From Kribbella steppae (GTDB taxonomy: Bacteria; Actinomycetota; Actinomycetes; Propionibacteriales; Kribbellaceae): 64,000 bases of DNA. Within the stretch, counting starts at the first letter, position 1. Each line of letters starts with the position of its first letter. Positions 7,586 to 15,280 of the stretch are shown in pieces. A program made the position numbers and the translations under genes. Where the stretch lies: contig NZ_SLWN01000014.1 in NCBI RefSeq assembly GCF_004342025.1, positions 166,172-230,171 on the forward strand, written 5' to 3'. The notes below the pieces were generated by a model. That model had not been told where the DNA came from. It made no database searches and was given only the letters and a program-made list of their open reading frames with translations.

Positions 7586-8434
7586 TCACAGTGCTGACAT
7601 CAGGCGGGCGCAGCGGACGGGGTCTTCGGTCAGACCGACGGAGAGCCCCCAGAGCCAGTAGTCGACGGTGCGGTAGACGACCCAGTCGCGCGCCCGGTCG
7701 CGATCCAGGCCGGCTTCGCGTACGGCGATGTCGAAGTGCGCGGCGATATCGGTCATCTCGTCCAGCCGGGTCCAGAGCACCCGGGCGAGGTCGTACTCGA
7801 TGTCGCCGCGCAGCAACACCGGATCGACCGTCAGCCAGTCCTCGCGCGTACCCGCGAGCACCTGGTCGGAGTGCAGGTCGCCGTTGACCGCGAACTCTGA
7901 ACTGGTCTCGGTCAACGCCGGCGCGACGTCGAGCGCCGCACGCAGGATGCCGGCGTCGAACGGCCGCCCCAACCGCTCCCACTCGCGCTCCAACGCCGCC
8001 GACCGTTCAGCCACGATCACCGCGGTCGACCGCGCATCCTCGGGTGCCGGCACCGCCAACCGCCGCATCAGTTGCCCGAGTACGGCGACCGCCTCGTCGA
8101 CCGGCCTGGTCGTCAACGGCGTCGACAACCGCTCCAGCAACATCGCACCGGCGTCGAGGTCGGCGTCGTACAGCAACACCATCCCGCGCCCGTCCCACCA
8201 CCGCAGCGCCCGTACCTGCTCCTCGACCTCAGGTCCCGGCGGATTCATCCGCAGGACGAGATCCTCTCCGACCGGCACCACAATCGCGTTGGACCCATAG
8301 GCAACCTCGCCACTGATCGAGAGCCCCCAAGCGGCACACTGCCGATCCACCGCCCGCGGCAGCCCCTCCAACCACTCCGCGCCCTCCCGCCACCAGCGCG
8401 GCATGGCCAAGAACTCCTGCGGCACCTCGATCAT
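7586..8434 (-). CDS. Aminoglycoside/streptomycin 6-kinase-like phosphotransferase
   Basis: 282 residues of the APH(6)/hydroxyurea-kinase family. Visible elements are an N-terminal lobe with NAIVVPVGEDLVLRMNPPGP (ATP-binding Lys replaced by Arg in LRM), the catalytic loop FAVNGDLHSDQVLAG (HGDLH-like, first His replaced by Asn), and the metal-binding Asp in WLTVDPVLLRGDIEYDLAR (in place of DPKG). The family phosphorylates antibiotics or other metabolites. The altered catalytic-loop residue leaves resistance to streptomycin unproven. The gene is monocistronic and converges on the NTF2-like gene. Confidence 0.78.
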   Translation of the reverse strand: MIEVPQEFLAMPRWWREGAEWLEGLPRAVDRQCAAWGLSISGEVAYGSNAIVVPVGEDLVLRMNPPGPEVEEQVRALRWWDGRGMVLLYDADLDAGAMLLERLSTPLTTRPVDEAVAVLGQLMRRLAVPAPEDARSTAVIVAERSAALEREWERLGRPFDAGILRAALDVAPALTETSSEFAVNGDLHSDQVLAGTREDWLTVDPVLLRGDIEYDLARVLWTRLDEMTDIAAHFDIAVREAGLDRDRARDWVVYRTVDYWLWGLSVGLTEDPVRCARLMSAL

Positions 8435-8517
8435 CCGGACAAGCTAGCCCGAGCCCGGTCGCAGCCGCTTCTCAATTAGGTCTGTCCGGGCGGCAGGTGG
8501 CAGACCATGATGTGGGG

Positions 8518-9306
8518 ATGGGCGGAGATGGATTGCAGTTTGATTCGGGGGTTTCGCAGCAGGTGGAGGCGGTCTACACGGCGCCTGATGTGGTCGAGCA
8601 ACGGCGGATCGTTCGGGTGGCGTTGGCGTTGCGGCCGGGGGATCGGGTGCTGGACGTCGGAGTCGGTCCCGGGTTGCTGGCCGCGGAGATGGCGCCCGAG
8701 GTCGGGCCGAGCGGCCGGATCTGCGGGATCGACGTCAGCGACAGCATGCTGGCGATCGCGAGGACCCGCGCCGACGTGCCGGACGGGCCGCGGATCGAGC
8801 TCGAGGTGGGGTCCGCGACGAGCATCCCGCACCCGGCGGAGAGCTTCGACGTCGTCGTCTCGACGCAGGTCTTCGAGTACGTCGACGATGTCCTCGGCGG
8901 GCTGGACGAGGTACGACGGGTGTTGCGGCCGGCGGGTCGCGTCGTACTGCTGGACACGGACTGGGATTCGGTGGTGTGGCGGTCCAGTGACGACGCGCGG
9001 ATGGGCCGGGTACTGACCGCGTTCGAGCAGCATCTGGCCGATCCGCATCTGCCGCGGCGGCTGGGCGACGTTCTGGCCAAGGCCGGTTTCACGCTCACCC
9101 ACCTGCAGGTGGTGCCGATGCTCAACTCCGGGTACGACACGCACACGCTGAGTGCCGGCCTGATCGACATCATCGCCGCGTTCGTGCCCGGTCGCGCGGG
9201 TGTCACCGAGGAGGAGGCGCGGGCGTGGGCGGGCGATCTGCGCGCGCTCGGCAGCAGCTACTTCTTCAGCCTCAACCGATACCTGTTCGTCGCTTCGGCG
9301 CTCTGA
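8518..9306 (+). CDS. Class I SAM-dependent methyltransferase (UbiE/Methyltransf_11 type)
   Basis: About 262 residues; ATG 8518 is preferred over in-frame GTG codons at 8497 and 8512. The SAM-binding motif I is VLDVGVGPGLLAAEM (Gly-rich loop), then the acidic residue in ICGIDVSDSML, and motif III VLRPAGRVVLLDTDW. The C-terminal part has FTLTHLQVVPMLN. The substrate is unknown. The gene stands alone, with about 500 bases of non-coding DNA after it. Confidence 0.85.
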   Translation: MGGDGLQFDSGVSQQVEAVYTAPDVVEQRRIVRVALALRPGDRVLDVGVGPGLLAAEMAPEVGPSGRICGIDVSDSMLAIARTRADVPDGPRIELEVGSATSIPHPAESFDVVVSTQVFEYVDDVLGGLDEVRRVLRPAGRVVLLDTDWDSVVWRSSDDARMGRVLTAFEQHLADPHLPRRLGDVLAKAGFTLTHLQVVPMLNSGYDTHTLSAGLIDIIAAFVPGRAGVTEEEARAWAGDLRALGSSYFFSLNRYLFVASAL

Positions 9307-9540
9307 GCGTGAGTGACCGGGAGGGGTCCGAACTCGGCGGGCGCACCCTGGGATACGCCCGCCGGGACCGGTCGTTCTCCCGCCCCTCAGTGGGAGAACT
9401 CGCGGCTCGGTGAACACCACCCATGCCCGAATGGCACTGACCGAACCGCGGGACCTCCTACTGGTACCCCACCGGCCGCCGATCACACCTACCGGCACGC
9501 GAAACCGCACAAGATCTTCACATTCTCCGAACCTAAGTGC
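9307..9540. other. Intergenic region without a supported gene
   Basis: No frame here has a convincing start, ribosome site or family match. Possible frames are short and rich in Pro, Arg and Thr, typical of shadows in GC-rich DNA. The stretch leads into the long hairpin at 9541-9696 and then the leader of the small gene at 9805. Confidence 0.6.
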
Positions 9541-9696
9541 CCCGGGCCGGCTCTCCTTCGGCGCTTCCGGCGCCCAGGCACGCACCTCGCGGCACTTGAG
9601 GAGCGTCCACGATGAACACCGCATCGAGGACGCCCCTCAAGCACCGCGATGCACGCACCTGGACACCGCAATCACTCGAACGAGAGCCGGCCCGGG
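9541..9696 (-). ncRNA. Long near-perfect hairpin, possible structured RNA or MITE-like element
   Basis: The arms 9541-9614 and 9622-9696 pair over 74 positions: 59 Watson-Crick pairs, 10 transition mismatches, 5 other mismatches and one bulge, around the loop AACACCG (9615-9621). All ten transition positions are C/A or A/C on the plus strand, so in minus-strand RNA each is a G-U pair. None is G/T on the plus strand. This one-sided pattern suggests selection for a folded minus-strand transcript. A -10-like TACATA lies just upstream on the minus strand (9715-9720). A decayed palindromic mobile element is the main alternative; I see no target duplication. Confidence 0.5.
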
Positions 9697-9804
9697 ACAC
9701 CGGTGACGGAAGGATATGTACGGCGACCCCGCGCGCACTTACGCTGGACGGCGATTCCGCGCGCCGGGGGAGGCCGCGGGACGGCACAGGGGGAAGGACC
9801 GAGG

Positions 9805-9927
9805 ATGTCGGATTTGTTCGACGACGAGTTGACCGACGACGACCTGGACGAGCTGGAGGCGCTCGGAGCCGCGGAGGACGCGGACCTGATCGTGACCGCG
9901 GCGCTCGGGGAAGCCGCAGATGCCTGA
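9805..9927 (+). CDS. Small acidic protein, translationally coupled to peptidase
   Basis: 40 residues starting at ATG 9805 after GAAGGACCGAGG. Composition is strongly acidic: MSDLFDDELTDDDLDELEAL, with one Lys/Arg-free continuation ending GEAADA. It overlaps the next ORF by 8 bases (ATG at 9920), so translation is coupled. No family is recognised. It could be an acidic partner or chaperone of the downstream peptidase-like protein, or only a leader peptide. Confidence 0.6.
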   Translation: MSDLFDDELTDDDLDELEALGAAEDADLIVTAALGEAADA

Positions 9928-10672
9928 GGCAAGGATCGTCTGGCGGGACACGAAGCTGAACAAGCGGACCGTGGTGATGATCGAGGCCGCGGAGAAGCTG
10001 TACAAGTCGAAGTTCGCACTCCTGCAGGGGTCGTACAACAAGGGTGGCGTGGCCGCGTCCGCCGGTACCCATGACGGCGGCGGGGCGGTCGACATCGACG
10101 TCGCGTCGAAGAGCCCGGCCCAGCGCGTGGCGGTGGTGAAGGCGATGCGGCAGGTCGGATTCGCGGCCTGGCTGCGGACGCCGGCGCAGGGAAACTGGCC
10201 GTACCACGTGCACGCGATCGCGGTCGGCGACAAGGACCTGTCCCGGGGCGCGGCGCACCAGGTCGCGGAGTACCGCCGCAAGCGCAACGGACTGGCCAAC
10301 CGGGGCAAGGACGACGGCCCGGCCGGGTACTACGGGATGACCTGGGAGCTGTACGTCAAGGCCCACCCGCCGGCCCAGCCGGTGCCCGACTCGACGATCT
10401 CGCTCGGGGCGATGGCGCACGCCCGCACGCACGACGCGATGACCGCGGCGTGGGGTGCGGACCGGGCCCGGGTGATCGCCTGGGCGGCGCACCCGAAGGT
10501 CGGCGCGATCACCAAGGCGGAGACGGTGCCGCCGAAGGGGGTGCCGTGGCACCTGCACTTCCAGCGGGTGATCCGCAAGGTGCAGCTGCACTTCAAGCTC
10601 GAGGTCACCGGCGTGTTCAACAACTCCGTCGCCGCGGTGATGAAGCGCTACGGCTACACGATCGTCGCCTGA
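9920..10672 (+). CDS. Peptidase M15-like (D,D-carboxypeptidase/VanY-type) protein
   Basis: 250 residues, no signal peptide or membrane segment. The central part has AGTHDGGGAVDIDVASKSPA (His and Asp spaced as zinc ligands in the M15 fold) and then WPYHVHAIAVG (third ligand His). The C-terminal 60 residues (HFQRVIRKVQLHFKLEVTGV, ending VMKRYGYTIVA) resemble a short peptidoglycan-binding or phage-endolysin-type tail. The family cleaves D-Ala-containing peptides of cell wall. The lack of a signal means export, if any, is by another route. The acidic micro-ORF precedes it and a palindromic repeat follows. Confidence 0.62.
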   Translation: MPEARIVWRDTKLNKRTVVMIEAAEKLYKSKFALLQGSYNKGGVAASAGTHDGGGAVDIDVASKSPAQRVAVVKAMRQVGFAAWLRTPAQGNWPYHVHAIAVGDKDLSRGAAHQVAEYRRKRNGLANRGKDDGPAGYYGMTWELYVKAHPPAQPVPDSTISLGAMAHARTHDAMTAAWGADRARVIAWAAHPKVGAITKAETVPPKGVPWHLHFQRVIRKVQLHFKLEVTGVFNNSVAAVMKRYGYTIVA

Positions 10673-10674
10673 CC

Positions 10675-10763
10675 GAACCGCCAGGCCATCACAGTCGCCT
10701 CCCACGTCGGCGCGTGAGCGTGCGGGGCGGCGCATCGTGCTGATTGTGATGGCCTGGCGGTCC
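10675..10763. repeat. Dispersed palindromic element, copy 2
   Basis: The arm CCGCCAGGCCATCACAGTC (from 10679) pairs with GATTGTGATGGCCTGGCGG (ending 10760), with a single wobble position. The arm matches copy 1 at 2771-2851. As in copy 1, it starts a few bases after the stop of a plus-strand gene and faces a minus-strand gene. The interior differs from copy 1, which indicates that the arms are the conserved part. Confidence 0.75.
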
Positions 10764-10779
10764 GCGCCTACAACGACAA

Positions 10780-10807
10780 GGCCCCACCGGTAGCAGCCGG
10801 TGGGGCC
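10780..10807. terminator. Strong GC hairpin terminator
   Basis: An 11-bp perfect stem GGCCCCACCGG (10780-10790) with loop TAGCAG and its complement at 10797-10807, directly after the palindromic repeat and before the end of the convergent minus-strand genes. No U-tract, as is common in high-GC actinobacteria. Confidence 0.7.
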
Positions 10808-10915
10808 CTGGTGGTCCACTACCGCCCGGGCACTCCCGGTGCAGCTGTGGAGGTGGAGAGCGGAACCGACGCCGATGCAGGGGTCAAGACGTCAGCTCCG
10901 CTTGCCTGTGTGGAG

Positions 10916-11230
10916 TTATCTCGTGTCGACCGCCCAGACCTGTGCCTGGTGGAACTCGAGGTGTTGCTGCATCGCCGCCGGGGTGCCGACCGAGCCGAGG
11001 TGGTTCATCGTCGGTACGACGACGGCCCGGACATCGGTCCGCTTCACCTCCTCGAGCAGTGCGTGGAAGGCCGCGGACTCGGCCGCGTCGCGCTCGGTGT
11101 AGACGGTGCCGAGGGTGAATCCTTCGGCGCTGGCGAACGCGGCGAGGGAATCCGTCGCCGCGGCCAGCTCCTCCGCGCAGCTCAGCGCGTCGGCCCGTAC
11201 GTACCCCAGCAGCGTCGGCCGGGTCGTCAT
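10916..11230 (-). CDS. Small serine-recombinase N-domain-like protein lacking the catalytic serine
   Basis: 104 residues covering only the resolvase catalytic fold: LLGYVRADALSCAEELAAAT, then FTLGTVYTERDAAESAAFHA and VRAVVVPTMNHLGSVGTPAA. In active serine recombinases the N-terminus reads YxRxS; here it is YVRAD, so the nucleophile is missing. There is no DNA-binding tail. The protein is probably not a recombinase and may be a regulatory or fossil derivative. The GTG/ATG start overlaps the stop of the small upstream gene by four bases. I see no terminal repeats that would make it part of a mobile element. Confidence 0.65.
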   Translation of the reverse strand: MTTRPTLLGYVRADALSCAEELAAATDSLAAFASAEGFTLGTVYTERDAAESAAFHALLEEVKRTDVRAVVVPTMNHLGSVGTPAAMQQHLEFHQAQVWAVDTR

Positions 11231-11421
11231 CGTCCCGGCTCCGCGGTGCTATCCACCAGCACCGGCTCGCTCGTCACCCGGAGGGAGGCGAACCGCCGCC
11301 GCATGGCTTCCTCGTACTGCGCTGCCTGCTCCGCTGTGGCGGTGTGGTCTGCGATCGGGTGAGCTCCGAACCAGACTCGCACACGGCGGTGCGAGGCGGG
11401 GGTTTCGAGCGTCTCCGTCAT
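11227..11421 (-). CDS. Small hypothetical protein upstream of resolvase-like gene
   Basis: 64 residues from ATG 11421 (MTETLETPASHRRVRVWFGA). It is overlapped by the next gene (ATGA at 11227-11230), so it is likely translated with it. It contains EEAMRRRFASLRVTSEPVLV, a short charged helix and strand. No family recognised. A longer in-frame start at 11493 would add residues with no clear ribosome site. Confidence 0.55.
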   Translation of the reverse strand: MTETLETPASHRRVRVWFGAHPIADHTATAEQAAQYEEAMRRRFASLRVTSEPVLVDSTAEPGR

Positions 11422-11497
11422 CAGCGGGTCCTTCGGCAGTCTCGGTCGGTGCCCCGGACGGCTTTGTCCGGTGCTGTGAAAAGAACACAACACCTAC

Positions 11498-11528
11498 AGG
11501 TCCCTCCGGAACAGTTCCGAAGGGACCT
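11498..11528 (-). terminator. Hairpin between MFS gene and small gene pair
   Basis: AGGTCCCT (11498-11505) pairs with AGGGACCT (11521-11528), with an inner CGGAA/TTCCG stem separated by one mismatch and the loop CAG. It lies about 170 bases downstream of the MFS stop on the minus strand and is followed by a T-rich run on that strand. It is a likely terminator for the MFS gene, or a leader structure of the small gene pair. Confidence 0.5.
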
Positions 11529-11701
11529 TTACAGAGCCTTGACGCAGAGTAGGGAAACCCTACGAATCCGCTGGTCAGAGCAGTCGCGACGGACTGGACT
11601 GGACCAGCCGAAATGTCCTGTCAAGAATGTTTGCAGGAATTTGCCAATAACGATTCGGCGACCCTGCTTTTTCGACCGCGACCGAAATGTATGACGTCCT
11701 G

Positions 11702-13093
11702 CTAACCGTTTGCACTCACCTGCTTACCCACGGGTATCCTGAGCCCGCCGACAGCCACCAGAACACCCAGTACGGCGGCCGCCAGCGGCACCACCAGTCC
11801 GTTTCGGAAGCCGTCGATCGTCAGCTCGTCCGCGGCGGTCAGGACTGCGGCGACGACGGCCAGACCGAGCGCCGACCCGAACTGGAACGACGTCGTCAGT
11901 ACGCCGCTCGCCAGCCCCTGCTCGTCCTCGGAGACGCGCTCGGTCGCGGCGATCGTCAATGGACCGTAGGCCAAGGCGAACGCGAGTCCGAGCAGGAGGA
12001 AGGCCGGCAGCATGGCCGCGAAGGTCGATCCCAGGGGCAGGAACGCCGCGTAGGCGAGTACGGCGAGCACGAACCCGCCGAACACGACCCGCCCGTTGCC
12101 GAAGCGATTCACCAGCCATGGCGTCAGCGTCGGTGCCAGCACCGAGTCGATGCCGATCACCATCAACGCCAGCCCAGTCTCCAGCTCGGACCAGTGCCGC
12201 AACTCCTGCAGGTACAGCACCGTGACGAACTGGAATCCGACGAACGATCCGATCAGCAGGATCGCGCCGACGTTGGCCCGAATCAGCGCTGTGTTGCGCA
12301 GTAGTCCCAACCGGATCAACGGCGAGGACACTCTCCTCTCGATTAGCACGAAGGCCGCCAGTAGAACCAGTCCGCCGAGACCGGTCGCCAGTGACTGGGC
12401 CGACGACACGTCCGGCGCCCGTACGACGGTGGCCACCAGCAGCAGCATCGAAGCGGTCAGGGTGAGTGCCCCGGTGATGTCGAATCCCTGCCGTGGCTGG
12501 GCGCTCGGGGTGTCCCGTGGGAGCAACGCGATCGCTGCGACCAGGATCGCTGCCGAGACGATCACCGGCGCGAAGAAGACCCACCGCCAGTCGATCGCGG
12601 TGAGCAGTCCACCGGTGACCATGCCCAACGAGAATCCGCCGGCCGCTGTACCGGCGTACACGAGTAGTGCCTTCGTGCGCTGGGGTCCTTCGGGGTAGGT
12701 CGTGGTGATGATGGACAGGCCGGCCGGGGTCATGAAGGCCGCGGCGATGCCGGTGACGAAGCGGGCCAGGATCAGCACCCAGCCCTCGGTGGCGAAGCCG
12801 CCGAGGCCGCTGAACAGCAGGAACACCACCAGCCAGCCGACAAACATCCGGCGCCGGCCGAGCAGGTCCGCGGCCCGGCCGCCGAGGAGCACGAACCCGC
12901 CGTAGCTGAGCGCGTAGGCGCTGACGATCCACTGCAGTTCACCGGTGGCCAGGCCGAGCTCGGCCCGAATGGACGGCAGCGCGACGCCCATCATCGAGAC
13001 GTCGATGCCTTCCAGGAAGATCGCGCCGCAGAGCACGAACAGAACGGCCCAGGCGCGGCCGGTCAGCCGCTCCTGGGTGACGGTTGATGACAC
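11702..13093 (-). CDS. MFS multidrug efflux transporter (DHA2/EmrB-QacA type)
   Basis: 463 residues with 14 hydrophobic segments. Motif A is GGRAADLLGRRRMFVGW (about 70-86) and the antiporter motif region is VYAGTAAGGFSLGMVTGGLL (about 145-165). The N-terminal signature is LEGIDVSMMGVALPSIRAEL. It would exchange drugs for protons across the membrane. It is divergent from an HxlR-family regulator at 13162, the usual sensor for such pumps. Substrates cannot be predicted from the sequence. Confidence 0.92.
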   Translation of the reverse strand: MSSTVTQERLTGRAWAVLFVLCGAIFLEGIDVSMMGVALPSIRAELGLATGELQWIVSAYALSYGGFVLLGGRAADLLGRRRMFVGWLVVFLLFSGLGGFATEGWVLILARFVTGIAAAFMTPAGLSIITTTYPEGPQRTKALLVYAGTAAGGFSLGMVTGGLLTAIDWRWVFFAPVIVSAAILVAAIALLPRDTPSAQPRQGFDITGALTLTASMLLLVATVVRAPDVSSAQSLATGLGGLVLLAAFVLIERRVSSPLIRLGLLRNTALIRANVGAILLIGSFVGFQFVTVLYLQELRHWSELETGLALMVIGIDSVLAPTLTPWLVNRFGNGRVVFGGFVLAVLAYAAFLPLGSTFAAMLPAFLLLGLAFALAYGPLTIAATERVSEDEQGLASGVLTTSFQFGSALGLAVVAAVLTAADELTIDGFRNGLVVPLAAAVLGVLVAVGGLRIPVGKQVSANG

Positions 13094-13111
13094 GAAAGAC
13101 TCCCTCGCGAT

Positions 13112-13155
13112 TCATGGTTACCTCTTGTAACTGACCCCATCATCAGGAACCATGA
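13112..13155. promoter_or_regulatory. Candidate HxlR operator between MFS and regulator genes
   Basis: Nested inverted repeats lie in the 68-base divergent spacer: TCATGGTT (13112-13119) with AACCATGA (13148-13155), and GTTAC (13117-13121) with GTAAC (13127-13131). Their position over both starts suits repression of both genes. Confidence 0.45.
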
Positions 13156-13161
13156 GGAGTT

Positions 13162-13587
13162 GTGGAAGAAGGCACTTCAAAGGAACTGAGTCACTCCTGC
13201 TGCACCGAGGAAGCGTTCCAGTGGGACACCCGGGAGGACTGTGACGTCCGGCAGATCCTGGACCGGATCGGTGACAAGTGGTCGCTGCTGGTGATCGCGC
13301 TGCTGGACAACCAGTCGATGCGGTTCACCGAGCTGAAGAAGACGATCGACGGGATCAGTCAGCGGATGCTCACGGTCACGTTGCGCCAGCTCGAGCGCGA
13401 CGGCCTGGTGAGCCGGACCGTGTATCCCGTCGTACCCCCGCGGGTCGACTACGAGCTCACCCCGCTCGGCGTCACCCTGCACGCCACGATCCAGTCGCTC
13501 GTCACCTGGACCGAGACCCACCAGTCCGAGATCGCCACCGCACGGGCGCGGTACGACGCCTCTACTGCCGCGCCGGCGTCCTTGTGA
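13162..13587 (+). CDS. HxlR-family transcriptional regulator
   Basis: 141 residues, GTG start at 13162 after GAGG. The winged helix of the HxlR family is clear: DCDVRQILDRIGDKWSLLVI, MRFTELKKTIDGISQRMLTV, LRQLERDGLVSRTVYPVVPP and RVDYELTPLGVTL. Cys residues near the N-terminus (HSCCTEE and REDCDVR) could make it redox- or electrophile-responsive, as in HypR/QorR relatives. It probably controls the divergent pump. Its last 26 bases overlap the end of the convergent frameshifted MFS gene. Confidence 0.9.
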   Translation: MEEGTSKELSHSCCTEEAFQWDTREDCDVRQILDRIGDKWSLLVIALLDNQSMRFTELKKTIDGISQRMLTVTLRQLERDGLVSRTVYPVVPPRVDYELTPLGVTLHATIQSLVTWTETHQSEIATARARYDASTAAPASL

Positions 13588-14760
13588 AGTTCGCCGGATG
13601 ACCCGGTACGGCGACCAACGTCAGAGCGGCCGCGAGTACGGCGAAAGCCGCGAGCGCGTTGAGGGTCAGCGGTAGATCGAGGAGCAGTGTCAGCGCGGGA
13701 GCGGCCAGCGCACCGATGAGCAGGGCGAGGGAGTCGGCGGCGAAGAACAGGGCGCCGATGCGGCCGAGCATGCCGGCCGGCGCGGTGCGCTGGATGGCGG
13801 TCTCGGCGGTGATGAGGAGGATGCTGCCGGGGAGGCCGATGAGGGCCGCGGCGGCGATCGCCCAGGGGATGCCAGGCGCGTTGAACAGAGCGAAGTAGCC
13901 GACCGCAGTGACGAGTTGGGTGAGGGCGAGCAGGTCGCGGATTCCCAACCAGGTCTGGGCTTCGTGCTCAGTGCGGCACCGATCAGGTAGCCGGCGCCGA
14001 GGCCGGAGATCAGGTAACCGAGCACGTAGCCGGGTGCGTGCAGGCGGTCGACGGTGAACGGGACGAGCAGGGCGGTCAGGCCGGCGTTCGCGGTCAGGAA
14101 GACTGCCTGTCCGAGCAGGATCCCGCGCAGCGCTCGGTGATCGGCGACGTACCGGAAACCGGCGAATGGGTTGCCGACTCTCTCGGCGCTCGCGTGCCGG
14201 TGGGTGCGGACGGTGGTGATGATTGCCGCTGACAACAAATAGCTGACGATGTCGACGGTGAGGACGAACTCGATGCCCGGCCCGGCGAGCAGGAGTGCGC
14301 CGAGTGGTGGTGCCGCGAGCCGGATCGCGCTGCCGGTGAAGGAGTTCAGGGCATTGGCTGCGGCGAGTTCGTTGCCGGTGCCAACGACTGCTGGCAGGAG
14401 CGCGCGGGAGGCCGGCCGGAACACCGTGGTCGCCGTACTCTCGATCAGGATCGCCAGGTAGACCGGCCAGATCCGGTCCGCGTCGGCGAACAGGATCAGC
14501 GCGACCGCGGCCGCGCTGACGAGATCGGCGATCCACATCGCGCGGGTGAGATCGCAGCGGTCCAGGAGGACGCCGGCCCACGGCCCGACGAGCAGAGCCG
14601 GCAGCGCCTCGAGGGCGAGGGCAAGGCCGGTCGCCACGGCGGATCCGGTCAGGTTGAACACGTGGAACGGGATCGCGACGACCAGCAGCCAGGAGCCGAT
14701 CCCGGAGATCCCGCCACTGATCCACAGCTGGCGGAAGTCGCGGTTCCGAAGTGTTCTCAC
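13562..14760 (-). pseudogene. MFS transporter with a frameshift
   Basis: A single MFS protein is split between two frames. From GTG 14760 (VRTLRNRDFRQLWISGGISG) the first frame reads a normal 12-segment MFS N-terminal part to LISGLGAGYLIGAALSTKP, then loses the fold near 13970. The other frame continues from about HEAQTWLGIRDLLALTQLVT through the last membrane segments to VAVPGHPANFTRTPARQ. One inserted or deleted base near 13955-13985 explains this. Either the gene is inactive or the base is a sequencing error. It is divergent from an XRE regulator, with two operator-like palindromes between them. Confidence 0.75.
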
Positions 14761-14774
14761 GGACCGGGAAGCTA

Positions 14775-14800
14775 TCTTGACGAGATAGATCTTGGCAAGA
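14775..14800. promoter_or_regulatory. Tandem XRE-type operators
   Basis: Two palindromic sites, TCTTGACGAGA (14775-14785) and TCTTGGCAAGA (14790-14800), have their centres 15 bases apart. They fit the consensus TCTTGNCNAGA and fill the short space between the MFS gene and the XRE regulator, so autoregulation and control of the pump are likely. Confidence 0.6.
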
Positions 14801-14815
14801 GTGTTCTGTGAGAAT

Positions 14816-15271
14816 ATGCTGGCGTCTGTGGAACTGGGTGAAGTCCTCCGGGAACGCCGCAAAGCGGCCGGTCGCACGATCGCGTCGGTTGCCATGGATG
14901 CCGGCCTGTCCGTCCCCTACATCGCCAACCTGGAGAACGGCCGCGGCAACCCGACGGTCTCCGCGCTCGACCGCCTCGCCACTGCGCTCGGTGCCCAGCT
15001 GGAGGTGAGCATCTCCGACGAACCGCCGCCGCCTCCGCCGTCAGTCGGCGCAGACCTGCTGGCCGCATCCCCTCGGGGCGAGCAGGTTGTCGCCACTCTC
15101 GCCGCCGCTCAGTCCCGCTCTCGCGCCGCGGTCCGCGCCCAACTGACCGAGACTCTCGACTCCCTGGCCGCTGTTCTCGGTCGCCCACCCGCGATCGCCG
15201 ACCTCGACCGTCTGCTGGACCTGCTGCTCCTCGCCGATAGCGGGTCGAGTGGCGGGGTTCGCGCCCCGTAG
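14816..15271 (+). CDS. XRE-family transcriptional regulator
   Basis: 151 residues from ATG 14816 (GTG 14828 is an alternative). The helix-turn-helix at about 8-65 reads GEVLRERRKAAGRTIASVAM, LSVPYIANLENGRGNPTVSA, LDRLATALGAQLEVSISDEP. The C-terminal half is helical, with a PPPPP linker and Ala/Leu-rich segments suited to dimerisation. It is divergent from the frameshifted MFS gene and is followed after 9 bases by a GNAT gene, which is probably cotranscribed. Confidence 0.88.
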   Translation: MLASVELGEVLRERRKAAGRTIASVAMDAGLSVPYIANLENGRGNPTVSALDRLATALGAQLEVSISDEPPPPPPSVGADLLAASPRGEQVVATLAAAQSRSRAAVRAQLTETLDSLAAVLGRPPAIADLDRLLDLLLLADSGSSGGVRAP

Positions 15272-15280
15272 GGTCGGAGT

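Noticed and set aside
9533..10819. Minus-strand frame of 428 codons opposite the peptidase gene
   Set aside because: It lies opposite the M15-like gene and has no family motif. Its length is due to GC-rich codon bias.
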